A stretch of DNA of 43,518 nucleotides. It comes from Flavobacteriales bacterium UBA5422 (GTDB taxonomy: Bacteria; Bacteroidota; Bacteroidia; Flavobacteriales_D; Crocinitomicaceae). The position numbers and the translations under genes were made by a program. The notes under the pieces were generated by a model that worked only from the letters and a program-made list of their open reading frames with translations, made no database searches and was not told the DNA's origin. Position 1 is the stretch's first letter, and every line of letters starts with the position of its first letter. The stretch covers positions 1-43,518 of the forward strand of contig DHNG01000027.1 of NCBI GenBank assembly GCA_002409405.1, in the 5' to 3' direction. Positions 41,784 to 43,518 of this stretch are shown piece by piece.

Positions 41784-41791
41784 TATTTTTG
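41784..41791 (+). promoter_or_regulatory. Promoter -7 element of the PaaK-like gene
   Basis: TATTTTTG fits TAnnTTTG and ends 20 nt before the ATG at 41812. It sits at the start of the long form of the divergent sigma gene. Confidence 0.5.
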
Positions 41792-41811
41792 AGCCAGTAA
41801 TTCCAGTTGAA

Positions 41812-43047
41812 ATGTCATCAAAAAAAGCGCTGTTTGAAGCCATAACATACGCCCAAAAGCATTCTCCTTTTTATTCTGAAAAGCTACGTGGTTATACAAT
41901 TACGGAAGATTCTGCGGACACCGATTTGCAGCGTATGCCGTTCACAACAAAAGAAGATCTTTCTGAACGAAACCGTGATTTTCTGGCTGTACCTGTTTCC
42001 AGAGTAGCAGAATATGTTACAACATCCGGGACATCCGGCTCTCCTGTCACCGTTTTTCTTACTAAAAATGATTTACAACGACTTGCACAAAATGAGAAAG
42101 CTTCATTGAGTTGCACAGGGGCAGGGAGTGAAGATGTATTTCAACTCATGACAACCATCGATCGTCAATTCATGGCCGGACTGGCTTATTACCTGGGTGT
42201 ACAGGAAATGGATGCCGGTATGATTCGCATCGGTCCTGGAGTTCCTGCACTGCAATGGAAATCCATTCTCGAAAACAATGTAACGGTACTCATCGCTGTT
42301 CCGAGTTTTATCATCACGCTGATTGATTATGCCAAAAACAACGGGATTGATTACAAGCATTCAACTGTCAAAAAAATTATCTGTATCGGGGAGGCACTTC
42401 GGGAAGATGATCTGCATCTGAACATCCTCGGAAGAAGAATCCGGGAGGACTGGGATGTTGAATTATATTCTACCTATGCTTCTACTGAAATGGGAGCTGC
42501 ATTTACAGAGTGTGAAGCCCAGCAAGGAGGACACCTGAACCCTGATTTGTTGTACCTGGAGGTACTGAAAGAAGATGGGTCTCTGGCTCAGAATGGAGAA
42601 TCCGGGGAAATTGTTGTTACAACACTGGGAACTGAAGGAACTCCTCTTGTACGCTACAGAACAGGAGATCTGGCACGCATCTATACAGATCGCTGCAGTT
42701 GCGGAAGAACCGCTCCGCGTATAGGCCCGATCATCGGAAGAAAAAACCAGATGATCAAGTACAAAGGGACAACTATTTTTCCCAATGCAATTTATGAAAT
42801 TTTTGATCGCCAGTCAGCTGTAACATGTTACAAGGTAGAGGTGTCGAAAGATTATCTGGGCAATGATGCCATTACTGTATTGCTGGAAAAGAAAATCGAG
42901 AACTCAGCGGTGATGCAACACATTGTTTCTGATTGCCAGGCGAAGTTGAAAGTTGTTCCACACTTCGTATTTTTGGAAACGGATTACCTGCGTAGTCAGG
43001 TATTCAAGAAAAACATTCGTAAACCTGAGAAAATTGTGTTTAAATAA
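41812..43047 (+). CDS. PaaK-like AMP-dependent synthetase/ligase
   Basis: The ATG at 41812 is preferred; longer starts run into the divergent sigma gene and look non-coding. The resulting 411-residue protein belongs to the phenylacetate-CoA ligase-like adenylating enzymes. It has the phosphate-binding loop TTSGTSGSPVT (about residues 65-75), STYASTEMGAAFTEC (adenine site), and RYRTGDLARIY. A zinc-type CSCGRTAPRIGPIIGRKNQMIKYKGTTIFP block precedes the C-terminal small domain with the catalytic-lysine region. It activates a carboxylic acid, but without other paa genes the substrate is unknown. It ends in the terminator at 43108. Confidence 0.85.
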   Translation: MSSKKALFEAITYAQKHSPFYSEKLRGYTITEDSADTDLQRMPFTTKEDLSERNRDFLAVPVSRVAEYVTTSGTSGSPVTVFLTKNDLQRLAQNEKASLSCTGAGSEDVFQLMTTIDRQFMAGLAYYLGVQEMDAGMIRIGPGVPALQWKSILENNVTVLIAVPSFIITLIDYAKNNGIDYKHSTVKKIICIGEALREDDLHLNILGRRIREDWDVELYSTYASTEMGAAFTECEAQQGGHLNPDLLYLEVLKEDGSLAQNGESGEIVVTTLGTEGTPLVRYRTGDLARIYTDRCSCGRTAPRIGPIIGRKNQMIKYKGTTIFPNAIYEIFDRQSAVTCYKVEVSKDYLGNDAITVLLEKKIENSAVMQHIVSDCQAKLKVVPHFVFLETDYLRSQVFKKNIRKPEKIVFK

Positions 43048-43100
43048 TTATTCACCTGATTGAATCGTTTGAAAGGGTAAACACATCAAAAATATTCCAT

Positions 43101-43132
43101 AAAAAAAGACCGTAGATTCTACGGTCTTTTTT
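43101..43132 (+). terminator. Intrinsic terminator after the PaaK-like gene (repeat copy 1)
   Basis: GACCGTAGA (43108-43116) pairs with TCTACGGTC (43118-43126) in a near-perfect stem. An A tract precedes it and six T follow. A second hairpin of the same design lies 302 bp downstream. Confidence 0.85.
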
Positions 43133-43133
43133 A

Positions 43134-43217
43134 AAACTCACCTAATTACCTAACCTTACCTAAAAAATTATCATCTATCAACTATTATGTAAACTCGAAA
43201 CAGTTATGAACTGTTAT
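43134..43217. repeat. 84-bp direct repeat, copy 1
   Basis: Identical to 43435-43518 (offset 301 bp). Contains three ACCTAA motifs near its start and a short inverted repeat AACAGTT-ATG-AACTGTT near its end (43199-43215). Follows directly after a terminator hairpin. Confidence 0.92.
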
Positions 43218-43400
43218 CAATCTTAGTTTCAATTTACATGCCATCAGATTGAAAAAATACAAATTCGCTGTTTTTAAGGGCTTTATGGATTATTTTGTTT
43301 GTGCCAAACATCAATAATCCGTTTATTTTGAAAAATCCGTTTTCATTTTGAATTTGAGTGCTTGAAAGAATCTGGTCTTTTCAGTTTTAAAAAATTTTCC

Positions 43401-43434
43401 ATAAAAAAAGGCTGTAGAATCTACAGCCTTTTTT
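43401..43434 (+). terminator. Second terminator-like hairpin (repeat copy 2)
   Basis: GGCTGTAGA (43410-43418) pairs with TCTACAGCC (43420-43428), with A tract before and six T after. Compared with copy 1, two stem positions differ and both partners changed, so pairing is preserved. No open gene ends here within the window. Confidence 0.75.
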
Positions 43435-43518
43435 AAACTCACCTAATTACCTAACCTTACCTAAAAAATTATCATCTATCAACTATTATGTAAACTCGAA
43501 ACAGTTATGAACTGTTAT
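43435..43518. repeat. 84-bp direct repeat, copy 2 (reaches the window edge)
   Basis: Exact copy of 43134-43217. It runs to the last base, so the true length and number of further copies are unknown. The spacer 43218-43400 is AT-rich and shows no convincing gene. Confidence 0.92.

Noticed and set aside
41659..41811. Upstream start for the PaaK-like protein
   Set aside because: The extra 51 residues lie antisense to the sigma gene, contain Lys/Asn-rich non-conserved sequence, and precede the -7 box at 41784.
43134..43518. CRISPR array
   Set aside because: Only two copies are visible, the identical block is 84 bp and the spacing is 301 bp, and no cas genes are nearby. That is not the geometry of CRISPR.

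Overview
The window looks like chromosome from a member of the Bacteroidota, most likely Flavobacteriales (Fluviicola/Crocinitomicaceae-like, though the genus is only a guess). Supporting signs are moderate-to-low GC and promoters of the Bacteroidota type (-33 TTG/TTTG, about 19 nt, -7 TAnnTTTG). Characteristic families agree: a glycine-lipid type acyltransferase pair, DUF349, DUF6427, a MORN_2/YwqK repeat protein, a Bacteroidota-type PpiD and a 592-residue ribosomal protein S1. Most of the window is ordinary housekeeping sequence. No CRISPR array, transposase, prophage, complete rRNA or tRNA gene was seen.

Layout. 1-300: two near-identical leftward promoters exactly 120 bp apart, probably driving an rRNA operon just outside the window. 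435-4616 (minus): a DAACS symporter, then a CPBP protease, GlsB-like and GlsA-like acyltransferases (transcribed in the order GlsA, GlsB, CPBP). 4617-4999: a regulatory intergenic region with a perfect 26-bp palindrome, a promoter-terminator pair that may define an unannotated small RNA, and a second dyad. 5000-12813 (plus): a membrane-YceI fusion, a CtpA-type S41 protease, FtsX, a non-catalytic M16 homologue, a MazG-like pyrophosphohydrolase and GltX. 12827-16193: FolB, then the tetrapyrrole genes hemA-hemC-hemD, which use the Glu-tRNA(Glu) that GltX makes. 16244-20797: an anti-sigma-like protein with a Spy-like periplasmic protein, a solute-binding lipoprotein on the opposite strand, a coiled-coil lipoprotein and a TPR protein.

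21068-24543: an unknown membrane-anchored protein, then a compact signalling operon (multi-pass membrane protein, membrane histidine kinase, NarL-type regulator), and a LysE-type exporter. The membrane protein is cut by an in-frame TGA. Beyond it the reading frame stays open for a further membrane helix and ends 11 nt inside the kinase gene. 24608-30187: the MORN_2 repeat protein, a DUF2071 protein, a DUF6427 membrane protein, and purQ-purD. 30260-33575 (minus): PfkB-family kinase, DUF349 protein, membrane protein. 33745-35635 (plus): panD, a YbhN-like flippase-fold protein and a heptose-1-P adenylyltransferase. 35640-38609 (minus): an outer-membrane barrel and a PpiD-like chaperone. 38932-40710: rpsA with a structured leader. 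40919-43047: an ECF sigma factor with a tiny overlapping membrane protein, divergent from a PaaK-like adenylate-forming enzyme. 43101-43518: a 301-bp-spaced tandem repeat that starts with covarying terminator hairpins and runs off the window edge.

The most interesting items are the interrupted sensor gene at 21714-22346, the candidate small RNA at 4779-4914 with its palindrome, the covarying tandem repeat at the right end, and the rpsA leader. All assignments rest on reading motifs and translated sequence; no database search was run.
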